Shown in pieces: positions 5,458 through 5,918 of a DNA stretch of 5,918 nucleotides (its first letter is position 1; every line of letters begins with the position of its first letter). The notes under the pieces were generated by a model that was not told the DNA's origin, did no database searches, and saw only the letters and a program-made list of their open reading frames with translations. This DNA is from Pseudomonadota bacterium (GTDB taxonomy: Bacteria > Pseudomonadota > Gammaproteobacteria > Burkholderiales > Burkholderiaceae_F): positions 1-5,918 of the forward strand of contig JAKANT010000126.1 of NCBI GenBank assembly GCA_021823635.1, given 5' to 3'. A program made the translations under genes and the position numbers.

Positions 5458-5918
5458 TCATTCGACCGGCTGCCCCGCATCGGCGCGCGCCAGATCGGCG
5501 GCGGCATCGCGCGGGCTTTGGCGTTCATCGCTGCGCACGCGGCCGTCGCGAAAGGCGATCAGGCGGCCGGCATAGGCGGCGATGTCGCGCTCGTGGGTGA
5601 CCAGCACGATCGTGATGCCGTTGCGGTTCAGGTGCTGCAGCAGCGCCATGATCTCCACCGACGTGCGCGAGTCGAGCGCCCCGGTCGGCTCGTCGGCCAG
5701 GATCACCGGCGGGTCGTTGACCAGCGCCCGGGCGATGGCGACCCGCTGCTGCTGGCCGCCGGACAGTTCGTTCGGGTGATGCCCGGCGCGGTCGGCAAGA
5801 CCCAGTTCGTCCAACAGGCGCCGCGCGCGCTCGGCCCGCTCGTCCTTGGGCAGGCCGGCGTAGATGGCCGGCATCTGCACGTTGTCCAGCGCGCTGGCGC
5901 CGCCGAGCAGGTTGTAGC
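5458..5918 (-). CDS. ABC transporter ATP-binding protein, MacB/LolD-like, 3' part only
   Basis: The frame is open to the right edge, giving the last 152 residues of a protein usually about 230-250 long; Walker A and most of the Q-loop region are missing. The visible part begins just after the Q-loop (YNLLGGASALDNVQMPAIYAG). It then shows the ABC signature LSGGQQQRVAIARAL (about 5766-5722), Walker B VILADEP with catalytic glutamate (about 5706-5686), the D-loop GALD, and the H-loop histidine in VTHERDI (about 5595). These are complete and canonical for ATPases that pair with MacB or LolC/E-type permeases. A charged tail of about 25 residues (from RSDERQSPRD) follows the last strand. The in-frame GTG at 5880 is only an internal valine, not the start. 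It is immediately upstream of the permease gene and should be its partner; whether a MacA-like adaptor precedes it cannot be seen. Confidence 0.94.
   Translation of the reverse strand, partial: YNLLGGASALDNVQMPAIYAGLPKDERAERARRLLDELGLADRAGHHPNELSGGQQQRVAIARALVNDPPVILADEPTGALDSRTSVEIMALLQHLNRNGITIVLVTHERDIAAYAGRLIAFRDGRVRSDERQSPRDAAADLARADAGQPVE

Noticed and set aside
5430..5528. Permease start 33 codons upstream at 5528
   Set aside because: The extra residues (MNAKARAMPPPIW...) overlap the ATPase gene out of frame and do not resemble the family. Homology starts at the ATG at 5429.
3376..5600. Plus-strand frames of 276 and 482 codons opposite uppP and the ABC permease
   Set aside because: They are rich in Arg, His, Asp and Gln with no recognisable domain, as expected for the antisense of hydrophobic membrane-protein genes in GC-rich DNA.

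Overview
The window is strongly GC-rich and looks like a chromosomal segment of a member of the Pseudomonadota, most likely a betaproteobacterium. The TrmB protein reads like betaproteobacterial TrmB in its core (ASRIAPGGYLHCATDWQ, HHKRRL). The tRNA-Gly(CCC) is close to the proteobacterial consensus and encodes its CCA. The genus cannot be named from this sequence alone.

Layout, left to right: (1) 1-416, minus: N-terminal part of a Wzx/PST-type polysaccharide flippase that runs off the left edge. (2) 498-571, plus: tRNA-Gly(CCC) with a candidate -10 box. (3) 653-1369, plus: trmB, tRNA m7G46 methyltransferase, lying 81 bp after the tRNA. (4) 1350-1898, minus: a YmdB-like macrodomain (O-acetyl-ADP-ribose deacetylase) that overlaps the 3' end of trmB tail to tail by 20 bp. 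(5) 1930-3282, plus: a TPR protein with a C-terminal 2OG-Fe(II) oxygenase-like domain, divergent from the macrodomain gene across only 31 bp. (6) 3286-4119, minus: uppP (bacA), undecaprenyl-diphosphatase, convergent with gene 5 with 3 bp between the stop codons. (7) 4197-5429, minus: a MacB-like ABC permease. (8) 5458-5918, minus: the matching ABC ATPase, cut by the right edge before its Walker A. Coding density is very high and no stretch of 300 bases lacks a gene.

How the genes relate: the ATPase and permease form one export complex and are probably co-transcribed, right to left. uppP follows on the same strand but is separated by a 9-bp inverted repeat and has its own candidate -10 box and a good ribosome binding site, so it may be a separate unit. 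UppP recycles undecaprenyl phosphate, and the flippase at the left edge probably moves undecaprenyl-linked glycans. They share a lipid carrier but are not neighbours in an operon. The tRNA and trmB may be co-transcribed, although this tRNA has A at position 46 and should not be a TrmB substrate.

Most of the window is ordinary housekeeping and envelope content. I see no clear new multi-gene system. The points most worth a second look are the TPR/2OG-oxygenase of unknown substrate, the E-to-H change in TrmB's usually conserved TxxE motif, the tight divergent macrodomain/oxygenase junction, and the inverted repeat just after the permease stop codon. No mobile element, CRISPR array or integrase was seen.
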